Part shown: positions 1-12,020 of the stretch, one piece after another
Layout of the letters: every line of letters begins with the position of its first letter
Numbering within the stretch: the stretch's first letter is position 1
Assembly (NCBI GenBank): GCA_039566865.1
Contig: CM076962.1
Location: forward strand, 8,736,743-8,800,742
Origin: Aurelia coerulea
Taxonomy: Eukaryota > Cnidaria > Scyphozoa > Semaeostomeae > Ulmaridae
Length of the DNA: 64,000 nucleotides
Direction: 5' to 3'
Translations under genes and position numbers: made by a program
The notes under the pieces: generated by a model
The model's input: the letters and a program-made list of their open reading frames with translations, nothing else
What the model was told of the DNA's origin: nothing
The model's database searches: none

Positions 1-1440
1 TGCAGCAACCGTATCTACATTCTTGAAATTGCAGTGAACAATTTTAATCAAGGGGGAATGAAACATGTGTATCACACATAAAGCTACAATATTCACTTTT
101 GCTAACAATGCCTACTTCATAATTAAAATTGACAGACTTCCGATTCTCGTTAGACCTCTGCAATTGCCTTATAATGAGAACTCAAGGTAGAAAACCAGCA
201 CAATTTTTCCCAAGGCGATGATTATTTGGGACCATATGGTTTCAGGCAGCTGAACATAGCATATATCCACCATTTTTTATTTAGAGCCATTTGAAAGGGG
301 CTAAATCTTGTGAAAGTATAAAATTGATTCTTTCAACATTCAGGCATACCTCCATATGTGCATATTATAAAGAACCAACTTCAGAAATTTTCGCATGAAC
401 AAAAATCTTGAAAATATTTTTTGGAAGTTGATAAAATTCCCCAAAACAAGTGGTTGCAGCAATCTAATCAATACTGGACTGGCCTTAACAGGACACATTG
501 ATGTATGAAACAATGTAGTTTAATTTTTATTCCATCCTTCATTGGGCACAGTTTCATGGCACTAGCTAGGAAATTGCCAGCATTTATGCATTAAAAGATA
601 TGATTACCGAAAAATGTCGGTACATCGTTTCTTATTCATCAACAAATGACAGTTGTGTGATTTTGAAGCAAGTATACATGCAAGCGATTTTGACAGTTCC
701 GTGGAATTTGACTTTTTCGTGAACCTAACAACTATATAAAGCACCTGAAAAGTGGAAACGGTTCTAAAATAATGTTATTATGGTTTTATTGTGTCTCAAA
801 CATACTGCCTCATGAAAAGTGACACCTTACTGACAAATGGGCCACAAGTTCAATAAATTATTGCTCGTCAACCAAACGAGATATCAAGCTGAAATTAAAT
901 ATCTAGGATCAACTCCTCATTACCTTGCTATAGAAAAAATCCAAGAAGATTTCTCAAACATGACTTGACATCCATCTGATCAAGCTATATGGAATTACCC
1001 TTATGTAATACTCCTTGAAATACAGTACGTCACAGATGGCCGATATCCTTGGGACGAAATCGTCCGTCCTGTAGTTTGATGTAAAATACGCCATGTGTAG
1101 ATAATTGCATTGGCATTGTCCAACCTTGAAATAACTGTGAAATACACAAAGTGCAATGATTCCTGAACAATAATATAAGGCTAAAGTTTGCATTGTACAG
1201 GCCAAGCTTAAGCCTTGTAGTGGGGATTACACCTATCTTTTTTTATAAGAAAACGGATGATGGCTCAATTTTTCGAAAGTTAAGAAACAACCCTACCTAA
1301 ATAAGAAGCTAGGAAACTTTTTGCAATTTACAGCTTTGATTTTCCTATCACACTCAAAAATATTATGACACTGTATACATAGCAACTGTTTTTATTTTGA
1401 GTGCGAATTATGTTATTTACTTGCTTTGAGATCTGACTAA
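1..1440. other. no recognisable gene
   Basis: AT-rich sequence with no reading frame that resembles a known protein, no terminal repeats that I could pair, and no RNA gene that I recognise. It ends where the 5'-truncated LINE begins. Confidence 0.6.
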
Positions 1441-1445
1441 GTTGG

Positions 1446-3137
1446 TAAGAAACCTTCAGCATTGCAGATACGAATTCGATTGAGGACGATCGAGAAATTG
1501 TCAAGTTAATTCTCGATAAATATAAGGACCATCCGAGTATTCTAGCCATACTTCAAGACCCTGAACATACTTTTGAATCCTTTTCTTTCAATGAGGTTAC
1601 TGCTAGAGATGTATGGCTCCAGCTCGATGGCAGTAAATCAACAGGTGTTGATCAAATTCCACCAAAACTTGTTTCTTTGGCTAGCGATGATTTAGCTACC
1701 CCTCTTACTAACGCCATCAATTGCAGTATTCGCAATTTCATATTTCCCCAGAATGCAAAAACTGCAGCAGTCTGCCCTTTAGACAAAGGTGAACCTGTTC
1801 GTACTGTGGAGAGAAATTATCATCCAGTCAGTATACTTAACACTTTTTCCAAAATCTTTGAAAAAATTCTAAAGGAACAGCTCAGCCCCTTCCTTGATAA
1901 GACCCTTTCGATTTTCATTGCAGCTTATCGAAGAGCCTATAGTACACAGCATGTTTTGATTAAACTCGTAGAAGAGTGGAAATCTAAGCTTGATAATAAC
2001 TTCATGGTAGGGTCCGTCTTGATGGATCTGTCAAAGGCTTTTGATTGCATCCCGCACGATTTGATAATGGCCAAACTTCATGCATATGGCTTTGATGAAA
2101 ATGCATTGGTTCTTGTCTATTCCTATCTGAAAGGACGGAAACAGAGTGTCCGGATAAATAATGTCTGCAGTTCTTTTCAAGAAATAGTATCAGGAGTACC
2201 CCAAGGATCAGTTTTGGGTCCTATTCTTTTCAATTTCTATATAAATGATCTTTTCTCTTTCATAAAGCAAGCAACCATGTACAATTATGCTGATGATAAC
2301 ACGCTTGCTTTCTTTTCCAAATCCTTGCCGGATCTTGTCAAGGTTCTTGAAAGTGAAGCAAACAGCGCTCTCTCTTGGCTCGAACAAAATGAAATGATTG
2401 CTAACCCTAACAAATTCCATGCACTTTTTGTTAAAAGAGACCAGACAAACACTTGTGGAATAAATCTTGATTTCCAAGGACATTCTATCAAGTCTGAGGA
2501 GACTGTTAAACTCTTAGGTGTAACACTAGATTACAAATTGAACTTTGACCCACACATATCAAACCTTTGCAAAAAAGCCGCGGCACAATTAAACGTTCTT
2601 AAACGACTTAAGTCATTTATTGGTTTTGCTGAAAAAGAAGTTTTGGTTCAGAGTTTCGTTTATTCGAATTTTAACTACTGTCCTTTAGTTTGGTATTTTT
2701 CATCTTCAAAATCAGTCCAGAAAATTGAAAGAATACAGGAACGCGCGCTTAGATTTCTGTACAATGATCACAAAAGCTCCTATAATGATCTTCTTATTAG
2801 GTCAAAAAGATGCACAATGCAAGTTGCTCGGCAAAGAACCCTCTGTGTCGAAATCTTTAAGACAATAAACAACTTGAATCCATCTTTTATGCATAACATT
2901 TTTAGTTCAAGAAGTTCAAAGCATCCATCTCAGAATCCCAACAATTTAAATCATTTTCGACCAAATCAGGTAACTTTCGGTTCCAAGAGCCTTAAAGCTA
3001 TGGGACCTCAGATCTGGAACTGTTTGCCAAATGAACTAAAATCATCTGAAAATCTTCACAGTTTCAAGAGTATGATAAAACAATGGAATGGCCCTATCTG
3101 TAAATGCAATGCTTGTAAATTTAATAATATCCTGTAG
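1446..3137 (+). pseudogene. 5'-truncated CR1-like LINE ORF2 (reverse transcriptase part)
   Basis: This is the reverse transcriptase and C-terminal part of a non-LTR retrotransposon ORF2, which copies element RNA into DNA at a nicked target. Visible RT blocks include LMDLSKAFDCIPHD, GVPQGSVLGPILFN and the catalytic NYADDN near 2285. The frame ends in a Cys-rich tail (CKCNACKF) and a TAG at 3135-3137. It is open back to about 1458, with one apparent frameshift near 1460, where homology to LINE A at 26871-27200 (minus) continues as the GKKPS motif. The endonuclease and ORF1 are missing, as expected of 5' truncation. There is no ATG at the truncation point, so it is a dead copy. It belongs to the same family as LINE A but is a separate, diverged copy. 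Assignment to the CR1/Jockey side of the LINE tree is by motif resemblance. Confidence 0.85.
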
Positions 3138-3331
3138 ATTTGTCCATTTATGTCCACATAGTTCTGATATTTTAGCTTATGTATTTACGTATTAATTTCC
3201 TTAGTTATTTCCTTTTTCATTTTACTGTTAGATTCGATTTAGATTAGTTGTATGTAGGTATATATGTATATATGTATGTATAGCTAGATATGAAAAGATC
3301 GAATTAAAATATTTTACAAACAAACAAACAA
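3138..3331 (+). repeat. LINE 3' UTR with (CAAA)n tail
   Basis: The sequence after the LINE stop codon is AT-rich and ends in a short CAAACAAACAAACAAA run at about 3316-3331. CR1-like LINEs end in short tandem repeats instead of poly(A), so this is the likely 3' end of the element. Confidence 0.6.
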
Positions 3332-3815
3332 AGACTAAGTAATTTGGGAACCCTTTAGACAAAACAAAATCAACTCTGTACACTTCTGGCCTACAATAAA
3401 CTTCTGAAATGTAAGAAACACATGAGAAACTTTTGGTAGCAAAATGGCCCAAAAATGTAAAGGCATTGAGTCATGGTAAATAGCCAATTCTCAGCTGGGG
3501 GTCTATCTGCTTTCATTCAATTCAATTCAATTTTATTTGTAAAATACGAGCTAATATAAAAATAAAGAACTTCTAAAACATTCGTATTCTACGCGACCCA
3601 AGAAAAGCAAAGCTTATCTAGCTTGGGCCGCAAAAATAAAGTTTTAAAGGACTACAATATGTGCTACTACAAAAACAACCACAATTTTTTTTTTTTTAAC
3701 TATAAGATTAATAAGGAACAGCTACTTGAAATACATATGAATCAACTGTATGGTATTACTATTATCATTTTTTTTTTAATTTTTTATCATTTAACCAAGC
3801 TGTATGGCAGTCAGG

Positions 3816-6800
3816 TTAGTATTGATCAATAACACTTTTCTTTAGTTTGAATGCGAACTTTGCTGGGTTTTGAATGCTTTTGAACGAGGAAGGTAAAGCA
3901 TTCCACAGTCGTGCCCCTTTGTTTCGCATCATTTTGTTTCCCCATATTTTGTTTGCCTTACGAATTTGATAATGTTTACTTTGACGAGTGTCGTATTTAT
4001 GTAAATTTTCATTTGTTACGAAGTAATTTTGAAATACAGTTGGAAGTTTATCATTGTTATGATGAACATGTTGCATGAATTTTAAGATTTTCAATTCATA
4101 TAAGTCAGTTAGTTTAAGAAAGTTAGCTTCTTTATGAAGTGCGTTAGTTGGATATCTATAGTCTTTAAATTGAAGTATTCGTAGAATCCTGTTTTGTAGA
4201 ACTTGAAGTTCTTTAAGAGACTTTGCCGCAGCACAGCCGTAAGCTTCGAACCCATAGGCTATCTTTGATAAAACTAGTGCGTCGTAGAGGGTTGTTAAGC
4301 AAGCTTTTGGTACGTAATAACGCAGCTTAGAAAACATCGAAGTATATTTAATAATTTCACTTCTGATCTTATTAATTTGCTTTTCCCAGGAAAGTTGAGT
4401 GTCCAGTACGACACCAAGGTACTTAGTGTCTTCAGATTGGTTTAGGATATCTCCGATTTTTATTTTGTGTGTTTCATTTGCACTTGCACACTTATTTGAT
4501 GAAGAGCGAATAAGGCAATAATTTGTTTTTGCAGTATTTACCTTGAGCATATTTGCCTTCAACCAGTCATCAAGTTGATGTAGCTCTGTATTCGTTTCGT
4601 CAATTAATTGAGGTATATTTTGTCCAAAATTAAAAACGTTTGTATCGTCCGCAAATAGTCTGGGTACCAATTTTGTAGAATTGGGCATATCGTTTACGTA
4701 TATAGTGAAGAGAATGGGCCCAAGTACCGACCCTTGCGGGACGCCTTTGGTAATTTGACCCAGGGCTGATTTTTTCCCATTTGCGAAAGTAAAATGCTTT
4801 CGATTTGTAAGATAGCTAGAAAACCATTCGTGAATTTTTACTCTGAAACCATAATGTTGGAGTTTGTACAAGAGAATGTCATGATCAATTGTATCAAACG
4901 CTTTAGTGAGATCGAGGAAAATTCCAATGCAAGTATTACCCTTGTCTAAGTTAGAATAAAGCTCTTCAGGAAGTTCTAACAGAGCATGCGTGGTTGAATG
5001 GCCTTCACGAAAACCAAATTGGAGTTTGTACAGAATGCTATGTTTTTTGAGGAATGAAATTATTCTTCTCGCTAATAGTCTCTCCAGTATTTTTTCGAAG
5101 CACGATAACAGGGATATTGGCCTGTAGTTACCGGGGAGATTTTTCTCTCCAGACTTGAAAATTGGAATAACCTTAGCGATCTTCCAAACGTCTGGCATTA
5201 TCCCAGATGAAAAAGAAACGTTGAGGACATGCGTGAGTGGCCTTGCTAGAATAGAGCAAGAAGTTTTAATGATGCCAGGTCTTATATCGTCATTTCCTGG
5301 TGATTTCTTAACTTTAAGGTTCTGGATTTCTTTTGTAACCTCACTTTCATCCACCAATGATAGGTAGAAAGTATTTTGGATAGGGTTTAGAAGATACTTT
5401 GAGTAGTCTTTATTTGGTTGCTTTATTTTGCTTGCGATATTTTTTCCAATGTTGCAGAAATGTAAATTTAAGGCATTTGCAACTTTACTGTTGTCTTGGA
5501 GAATTTCTCCATCATATAGGAGACTCTTTAATGCATTTTCTCTTTTGTGTCTTTTGGGGTTTAAAAAGCCTCCCAAAACAGACCACATCTTAGTTATTCT
5601 TGTCGACTTCTTGTTAAAAAGTTCTTTGAAATAGTCATTTTTGGAAGAGCGAAGACACGATGTTAGTATATTACGGTAGCAAGAATATTTTTCTTTGCTT
5701 TCCTTGGTTCTGTCCTTAAGATATTTAACGAAAAGGCTATGTTTTTTGAGAATGCTTTTTTTTAATGAAGTTGTAACCCACGGTTTATCTTTCAATCTTT
5801 TTTGTGACATGATTTTGTAGGGAAACGCCTCGTTGTAGGCTTTTTGAACAATGCTATTTAACATTTCCGTGCATTTGTTTGCATCATTCTCTTGGTACAA
5901 GAGATTCCAATCAGCATTTTGCAAAATTTCTAAAAATTTCTCAGTGTTTTTGTGCCGAAAACGCGAGTGTTTCGTTTTTGTGGTTTTTTATTAGTATTAT
6001 TTTCGGGGATAATAAGGAAGTTAGCAAAATGGTCAGAAATATCAGTAAAGATGTTACCTGAGGTAGTATTTTCACTTTGTATTCTTTCTTTGATAAAGAT
6101 ATGATCAATCAAGGTCGCCGTATGGTCTGTAATTCTTGATGGGAGGACTGTGCAGGGCAGGAAACCGTGTGTGAGCATTAGATCGAGGTATTGTTTGGTC
6201 TTTGCTCTCCCTGGTTGGTTGTATTTTACATGATCAATGTTTACGTCGCCCACTATTATGCATTTGTCATGTTTTAAATTTTGTACCATGCTAGTAGTTT
6301 CGTCCAGTTTAGAGTTAAAATCCGCTAGATTACCACTGGGATGTCTGTATATAATACCAAGGATTATTTCTTTGTTATTTTTTGTTAGCTGAACCCATAA
6401 GTTTTCACATGGGTCAATACATTTTAAATGCAATTTATCTAGCTTCTCGATTTTGATTTCTTGTTTGACAAAGAGGCCAACCCCACCAACATTTCCATGC
6501 TGAGGGGGAATTGGATGGAAAATGTATCCTGGCAGCAAGGAGCAATACGAGTTTAAATTCGCTTTATTCACTTCAGTGAGACAGATACAATCAAAATCTA
6601 TCTTTAATGCACTAAGGAGGCTGATAAGTTCAGTTGAATGTTTGTTCAAACTACGAATATTTAAGTGAAAAACTGATAAGCAGCAGTTTTCTCTGGCCTT
6701 TATTTCGTTTATTGAGTCAATGGTATAATATTTATCTTCGGTTGAGTCTACAAGATTTTTTAGGTAAATTTTTAGATCATGGTTATCTATCAAATCATTC

Positions 6801-6826
6801 AGCTTGGATTTATTTGAACTAAACAA
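3816..6826 (-). pseudogene. LINE ORF2: AP endonuclease plus reverse transcriptase, one frameshift
   Basis: The first part (6826-5930) is an exonuclease/endonuclease/phosphatase domain. Visible signatures are FHLNIRSLNKH, CLTEVNK, GIIYRHPSG, VGDVNIDH, LIDHIF and ISDHFANF, the usual catalytic set of APE-type LINE endonucleases. The second part (5924-3816) is the reverse transcriptase with NYRPISLLS, FLDLTKAFDTIDHD, GVPQGSVLGPILF and catalytic FADDTN. The two parts are in different frames. Around 5928-5937 a run of five T on the minus strand gives a stop, and one more T would join the frames. So this is a single 1-nt loss in a homopolymer of an otherwise open frame of about 1000 codons. The C-terminal region ends in the usual GARLWNALP-type motif. 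The frameshift could be an assembly error. Confidence 0.88.
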
Positions 6827-6959
6827 AACATTAATTTCATAATTAGTTAAAGAGTGAAAAGGAAGATTAGATAATGCTAAAGAGATTATTATATATGGGG
6901 CCTGAAGCTAATGGTGGATATTAAAAGACTGGTTTTTAGCGTTCAATACTATTTTAGAC

Positions 6960-7211
6960 TTATGACCTTGGATATTGAAAAGGGAAACTATATGGCATTT
7001 GGCTTGGTGTCATTGTAGGATATGGCCAGAACATAGGCTGTCCATACATTGCCGACACACTCGGCCAGTTCATCGGTCCAGGTGTAAAGTTAGCACTTTT
7101 CGAATCGTTTGTGTTCTCTATAATTCGTTCAGAGTTCACAGATTTCGGCAGTTGTGTATTAGGGTTGCATTGCGTGAGTTTTCTTCTGTGGTCTGTGCCA
7201 CTTGTTTCCAT
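6960..7211 (-). pseudogene. probable C-terminal part of LINE ORF1 in a shifted frame
   Basis: This frame overlaps the end of the SGNH ORF and carries on past its stop. It encodes a Pro/Met/Tyr-rich segment (motifs PGPMNWPS, MYGQPMFWPYP). It is either the true C-terminus of ORF1 after a frameshift near 7150-7200, or chance open sequence in the ORF1-ORF2 spacer. I favour the first because the composition is protein-like, but no family is recognised. Confidence 0.35.
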
Positions 7212-7735
7212 TCAGAAGGATTCTTTCGTCTGTTTGAAAAAAGCTTGGATTTTATGTTAATGGCAAGCAGTGCAGTGCCGTGATCGTTAAGGTGCAGACC
7301 ATCGTGTCGAAATTTCGGCTGTTGGAGGTTGACGTTTTTGATTATGTCAAAATTGTTCTCCTTTCCAATTTTTCCCAACTTTTCATTGATGGAGTTTGTT
7401 TCCGTTTCATAGGCCTTCCTTCCAGATCTTGTTTCACGAAAGATTATTTCCGACAAAATCACTTTCGTTGCTGGGAAATGCTCTTTTACGTTTTTAGCAA
7501 GAGCTTGAAGTTGCTTTAGAATTTCGTCCGGCGAAGACGTTTGCAGGTCGTTTGTTCCCACATGGCACACTATTGTCTGTAAATTTGGTGCCTTTAGAGT
7601 CAAAATAGCGTTTTCGATTTGTTTGATGGTGCCACCCCTGATTGTTTTGATGTATGTGTTTCCATTTTGGTCTAATCTGCCTGGGACGAGTCCTTGTATC
7701 ATTGAGTCACCAATAAGTAAGGTACGTTTATTCAT
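7136..7735 (-). CDS. LINE ORF1 with SGNH/GDSL esterase domain
   Basis: A 199-residue protein starting at an ATG and running directly into an SGNH-hydrolase fold. It has block I LLIGDSMIQGL with the nucleophile Ser, block III HVGTNDL and block V DGLHLND with the Asp-His pair, so all catalytic positions look present. ORF1 proteins with an esterase domain are known from CR1-like LINEs, where they are thought to act in the ribonucleoprotein, possibly on lipids. Here it lies upstream of, and in the same orientation as, the EN-RT ORF2, which supports the assignment. There is no N-terminal extension before the domain, so the protein may be shortened at its 5' end. Confidence 0.8.
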   Translation of the reverse strand: MNKRTLLIGDSMIQGLVPGRLDQNGNTYIKTIRGGTIKQIENAILTLKAPNLQTIVCHVGTNDLQTSSPDEILKQLQALAKNVKEHFPATKVILSEIIFRETRSGRKAYETETNSINEKLGKIGKENNFDIIKNVNLQQPKFRHDGLHLNDHGTALLAINIKSKLFSNRRKNPSEWKQVAQTTEENSRNATLIHNCRNL

Positions 7736-7871
7736 GTGATCAGTTTGTTTTCATGTGATCAGACATCAGTTTTGGTTTCAGTTTCATTCATCATAATCAA
7801 TCCTAAATACAATTCTCAATAAATAGACTCTATAACTAAATACATTACAACATTACAAACTAAAAGTTAAC

Positions 7872-8283
7872 CAGGAACGCCGGAGAGGGGGGCGCAGGGG
7901 GGCAAGCGCCCCTCCTGCCCTTTCCTAAGGGGGGCAAGGGGGGCAAAAGTGCCCTTTCAATGAAAAGCAATAATTTACTTTCAAACTTGATAGAAAAGCC
8001 GCCATAGCTTCATTCCCTTATCAGAAACACACCAATGGGATCTTATGCGATTCGCAATGAGGACATGTGGAAAAATGGCCGAAAAATTTCGTGAAAAAAC
8101 AGGATTAATGTTCGTTGAAACATTTTTCCTAGCATTTTAAGCCAATCTAAAGGGCGTGTCCACAAAAATTTTCCCGGGGGAGTACCCCCGGACCCCCCTA
8201 ATTTTCGGCTCACTTCGCTCGCCTTCGGTCTCGCTTGCCCTTCCGATCCTAGTCGCCCCCTTGCCATCGCTCCGGCGTCCCTG
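7872..8283. mobile_element. hAT-type MITE, copy 1
   Basis: A 412-bp non-coding element. It starts CAGGAACGCCGGAG and ends CTCCGGCGTCCCTG, 14-bp terminal inverted repeats with one mismatch. It is flanked by a perfect 8-bp duplication AAGTTAAC (7864-7871 and 8284-8291). CAG...CTG ends with 8-bp duplications are typical of the hAT superfamily. A second copy is at 47584-48050. Confidence 0.9.
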
Positions 8284-8434
8284 AAGTTAACAATACTGAC
8301 TAAAAATAATGAGGTATAAGTTACTTTACATAATTGTATTTAAGACTGACTGATTAAGGAGGAGCTCCCTAAGTAGGTTACCTAATCGAGAGAGAACCCC
8401 CCCCCCCCACCCCTCCAGTGAAACGAAAAAACAA

Positions 8435-9319
8435 AATAGCGTTTTCGATAGCGACTTCCTCCACCGAATGCAGTTCTCTGGTTATTCGCAAGAGGATAAG
8501 ATCAAGGTCTACAAAAAGGCCAAAAGAAACTTTGAAAAGATTGTAGAGCGTGGCAAGACAGGAGAATGTCCAATGTATCGGGGGAAATTTTGGCACCGTG
8601 AAAGAAGGGAAATGCAAAAGATAGAGAAAAAGAACAGATGGTATGAGCAAGGAGGATACGAGACGGTTATGTTTGTTGATGTAACACCGAATGGAGAGCT
8701 AGCGGCAGAATGCAAGAAAGCACTGAAAGACTCACAGTTGAAAATACGAGTTGTTGAAAGATCAGGAAAATCATTGAGGAACATCTTAAGTAAATCTGAT
8801 CCGTTTCAAAACAATTCTTCTGGAAAAGATACCTGCAAAGTTTGCAGGGTGAACCCAATAGTTAACTGTAAAACAAGAGATGTCGTTTATAGAGTGAAAT
8901 GTCTCGGCTGTGCAGAAAGCAATGGAAGAGAAGGTACCTACATTGGAGAAACAGCAAGAAGCATCGGCGAAAGAGCAAGTGAGCACCTCACCAAATACGA
9001 AAACAGTGAAAAGAATTCCGTGTTTTACAAGCACATGTTAGAGCGGCATGATGCAGTTCCGCAAGAGGTTACGGTGGATATACTGGCTACGTGCTCGGGT
9101 GACGCAATGCTCAGGCAAGTTACGGAAGCGGTTTTTATCAATGAATTGAACCCGATGCTCAATACGAAAGAAGAATGGGGAAACTCGAACAAATTAAGAG
9201 AACGACACAACGGATTCGAACTGATCAATTTTTCGAACGTAAATTTTACGAACAGTGCAAGAACACAAGGTTCGCGAGATTTGAACATTCTCACTGAAGA
9301 GGCCGCCGAGGGGCGGTGA
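8435..9319 (+). pseudogene. GIY-YIG endonuclease fragment, probably of a Penelope-like element
   Basis: The open frame runs from about 8435 (first ATG 8468) to TGA at 9317-9319. The C-terminal half holds a GIY-YIG-type nuclease: preceding Cys clusters (CKVC, CLGC), then TYIGETARSIGERASEHL with the YIG-like core and Arg, an HMLERHD segment and a later FINELNPMLN with the Glu. The N-terminal part (GYETVMFVDVTPNGELA, RVVERSGKSLRNIL) looks like the linker that precedes the nuclease in Penelope-like retroelements. The reverse transcriptase that should lie upstream is absent, and a poly-C run and unrelated sequence sit there, so this is a 5'-truncated insertion. Family memory supports Penelope-type, but another GIY-YIG selfish element cannot be excluded. 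Confidence 0.6.
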
Positions 9320-9552
9320 AAATTTTGAGAACAAAACATGAAACGTGTAAGTGTGTTTAGAATAATGGTTTTAAAATGAAGGTATGAAATTACCAAAGTA
9401 TAACTTAGCGTACAACACACGGGATCAAATACGATCGCTAGCGATAAACGCTGGTGAAACAAAAAAAAGGAAAAAACAAACGCTAAAACTTTATTAAAAA
9501 CGACAACAAGTAACCAGATACATCAACATGAGAAAAAATAGCTTCAATAACA

Positions 9553-10190
9553 TTTAGTGGCAAACCAATGTGCTATATGAATCAATGAAATAAGACTTCA
9601 ATTTTGACCAAAAAGCTGCTACCGATGTGGCAACACAAATAAAAATTGGAAGAGTATTCCTGAGTTTAGAACCTAAATGTTGGATGGATTGAAGACCATA
9701 CGAGGTAGTATTATTAAAAGCACTAAAGAGGTCACCTCTGGTAGCCTAGTAATTATGAAACCAAGATGGAGATAGCTTGTTAAGTGCTTTATAAATGAAT
9801 GTTAAGATATTTGTGTGTAGCACATCTTGTTTTTTAAGAATTTTTAATTGAATGGAAAATTGGCGAGGAGGGAGCAGAAAAGTGTTGGAATTGTATGGCT
9901 CGCAGAATTTTCTTCTGCAATTGGAATAATCGATCAAGATACGTTTCGTAGGTGAGGCCCCATGGAATAATACCATAGTTAAGAAAAGATGAGAATATGG
10001 AATTATAGAGACAGACGAGGGTAGAAAGCGGGACATGATGCTGTGCCTGAAAGAAAATACAGTCCTAGAAAGCTTCTTGCAAAGTTTGGTGGTGTGATAC
10101 TTCCAAGTCAGATGCTCATCCATCAGTACCCCTAAGAACTCTACATAAAGTGTCCTTTGGATAAACTGCTTACCAAGTCAGATGTTAAAC
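9553..10190 (-). pseudogene. LINE ORF2 C-terminal fragment
   Basis: Minus-strand frame with LINE post-RT signatures: FLGVLMDEHLTWKYH, then KLSRTVFSFRH, and after an in-frame TAG near 9747 the segment YGLQSIQHLGSKLRNTLP, which is the standard near-C-terminal GPKLWNSLP motif. At least two in-frame stops (near 10185 and 9747) show that it is decayed. It abuts the DIRS fragment at about 10191. Confidence 0.7.
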
Positions 10191-10198
10191 TCTAGTTA

Positions 10199-11109
10199 TC
10201 CACTAAATCATAAACCACACCACCATTATTTCTACCCAAGCACACACCCACATCACATATACAACCACAACAATAACACCAACAACATTTTGCATGTTTT
10301 GGTAACAAGGGTCTTTGCTCAAAAACGCCTTTTAAAAGGTGACATATAAGTGGGTGTGCCCCAATAGGAAGCCCATTTTCGCTAGTGATGACTGCAGACA
10401 AAGCAGACCTAGCAGTGTTGATTGCACTGTAACCCACACCAGAGTCGGAAAGTGAGGTCAAGAATTCAATAACATTTTGTACCGTAGGTTGTAACGGATC
10501 GATATTGTTTTGAGAGCAAAAGTTTTCCCATCGCAAGAGAGGGTAACTGTTTTAGTGTTCCCGGTCGCCATGATGACAAAAGCAAGTGCTGTGCAGATTG
10601 TGATAGGTGGTACCCAGCGAATTTGGTGCTGATGAGTGGCACACTAGAAATTGAAGCTTTGAATGTAATGGCTGCAAAACATCTGGTTTGGTCGGTAATG
10701 TTAAGAGGTTCTTGCTTGGCTTGAGAACAATCAGTGCTGTTTGCATCATCTGTCTGGCTTTGGGGTACCACGGTTGGGTTGGCCAATCTGGTAAAACACA
10801 AATCCCCTCTGCACCATCTAACTCTATCGTTTTCAGCACTCTTGGTACTAAACTAAAAGGGGGAAAAGCGTAAAAGTCATAAACACCCCAGTTAAGTGTA
10901 AATGCATCAATTGCATAAGCATCAGGGTCTGGCTTAAAAGATACAAAGCAGTCAATTTGACAATTTATTATTCGCGATGCGAATAGGTCGAGCTGTGGTG
11001 CAGAATGCAATTGGCGAAGACAAGACTTAAGAATGTTTGGATTCAACTGCCATTCAGCAGTTGTATCGGCATCTTTCCTAGATTCATAATCAGCATAACC
11101 ATTTTGCAA
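10199..11109 (-). pseudogene. DIRS-like retrotransposon fragment (RNase H region and start of tyrosine recombinase)
   Basis: The 5' part (11109-10552) shows ADYESR, DLFASR, DAFTLNWGVYDFYAFPPF and LPDWPTQPWYPKA, the pattern of the RNase H region of DIRS-type elements. The 3' part (10536-10192), in another frame, shows RWENFCSQNNIDPL and GYSAINTARSALSAV with HPLICHLLKGVF. This is the N-terminal SAM-like domain of the DIRS tyrosine recombinase that replaces a DDE integrase. The catalytic recombinase domain is missing: after LLPKHAK the sequence becomes low-complexity and unrelated. A frameshift near 10500-10550 separates the two parts. DIRS elements have inverted or split repeats, not LTRs, and none is seen here. 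Confidence 0.75.
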
Positions 11110-11419
11110 GGCTCCCGATGAGATCCACTATTCAATTAAAAACTATCTAAGTGTCTATGCAATTAAGTTTGAGATGTCCATTTAACAAATATTTTTACTG
11201 ATGTTTATGTAATGATTAAACTAAAAATTGAAATGTCCATTTTAAAACTATGATGTTCGAAAAACTAAACACTTTTTTATGCATATCCAGAAATTATAAC
11301 AGTTAATAATTAATTTGGAGATCTGATGAAGATCTTAATTGAAACGTTTTGAGAATAACAGTTTGTGTTTTTATATAATTAATTTGGAGTTAATTCTAAA
11401 AATCGAAGGTCTCTATAAA

Positions 11420-11448
11420 TAACATAGCATAACATAACATAACATACA
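11420..11448. repeat. short (CATAA)n tandem repeat
   Basis: About four to five CATAA units directly beside the copia fragment. Simple repeat without other features. Confidence 0.6.
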
Positions 11449-11452
11449 ACAT

Positions 11453-11716
11453 TCAGTCTCCAATCAATCCGTTTCTTAGAACATCCAGTAGCAGTCTATT
11501 GTCAGCTCCTTGTTTTGTGAATGCATCTGCTATTTGATCCTTAGTGCTGATCCATTCTACTTTGATCTCCTTTCTTTCAACGCTTTCTCATAATGCAGCT
11601 ATTTCAGCACGGAGCTTCTTTTCTTCCACTGCTTTTGTAGAATACCCAGCTTCACTTAATGATTTATTGATTTGCCCTTCTTTGGATAATTTTTCAGAAA
11701 TAGTCCGGAATAATTA
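11453..11716 (-). pseudogene. copia-type RNase H fragment
   Basis: Read on the minus strand, one frame gives KSLSEAGYSTKAVEEKKLR, an in-frame TGA, then KVEWISTKDQIADAFTKQGA and LLLDVLRNGL. This matches the end of the Ty1/copia RNase H domain (DKRLR...W...QLADALTK pattern). It is only about 85 codons long, has a stop and no LTR nearby, so it is a relic. Confidence 0.6.
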
Positions 11717-12020
11717 ATTGCTACAAAATTGGGCAGTAAGTGCAGCCGCCCGGAATTTGCTACCACGAATATACAACAACAACTTTAGGTTGGTGAATGG
11801 ACTGAAATAAACACTTTATTATTTTTTCCGCCCAACACGAAGTGCCCCACCCAATCACCACCTGAAGCGAAAAGGCAGAAAGCGGATAGCTGCAGGATAG
11901 ACACAAAAATTGTGCTCACAATAAACGGGACTTGGCGAACCCCATACCAGGGGTGCTAATCAAGCTTAACAAACATTAAAACTTTTGAAACTTTTTAGCT
12001 CTCACCCATGGGGTTGTTCA
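11717..12020. other. no recognisable gene
   Basis: Mixed AT-rich sequence between the copia relic and the palindromic repeat. No coding signature seen. Confidence 0.5.

Larger units (their letters stand above)
3515..7863 (-). mobile_element. nearly full-length CR1/L2-like LINE
   Basis: A minus-strand non-LTR retrotransposon with an SGNH-type ORF1 (7735-7136), an ORF2 with AP endonuclease and reverse transcriptase (6826-3816), and a 3' tail of TTGAA repeats (written as attcaattcaattcaa at 3515-3530). Only one frameshift breaks ORF2 and one apparent frameshift affects the end of ORF1, so it is a fairly recent copy. The 5' end is not certain: it lies between 7735 and the hAT MITE at 7872. No target duplication could be assigned. 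Confidence 0.8.
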
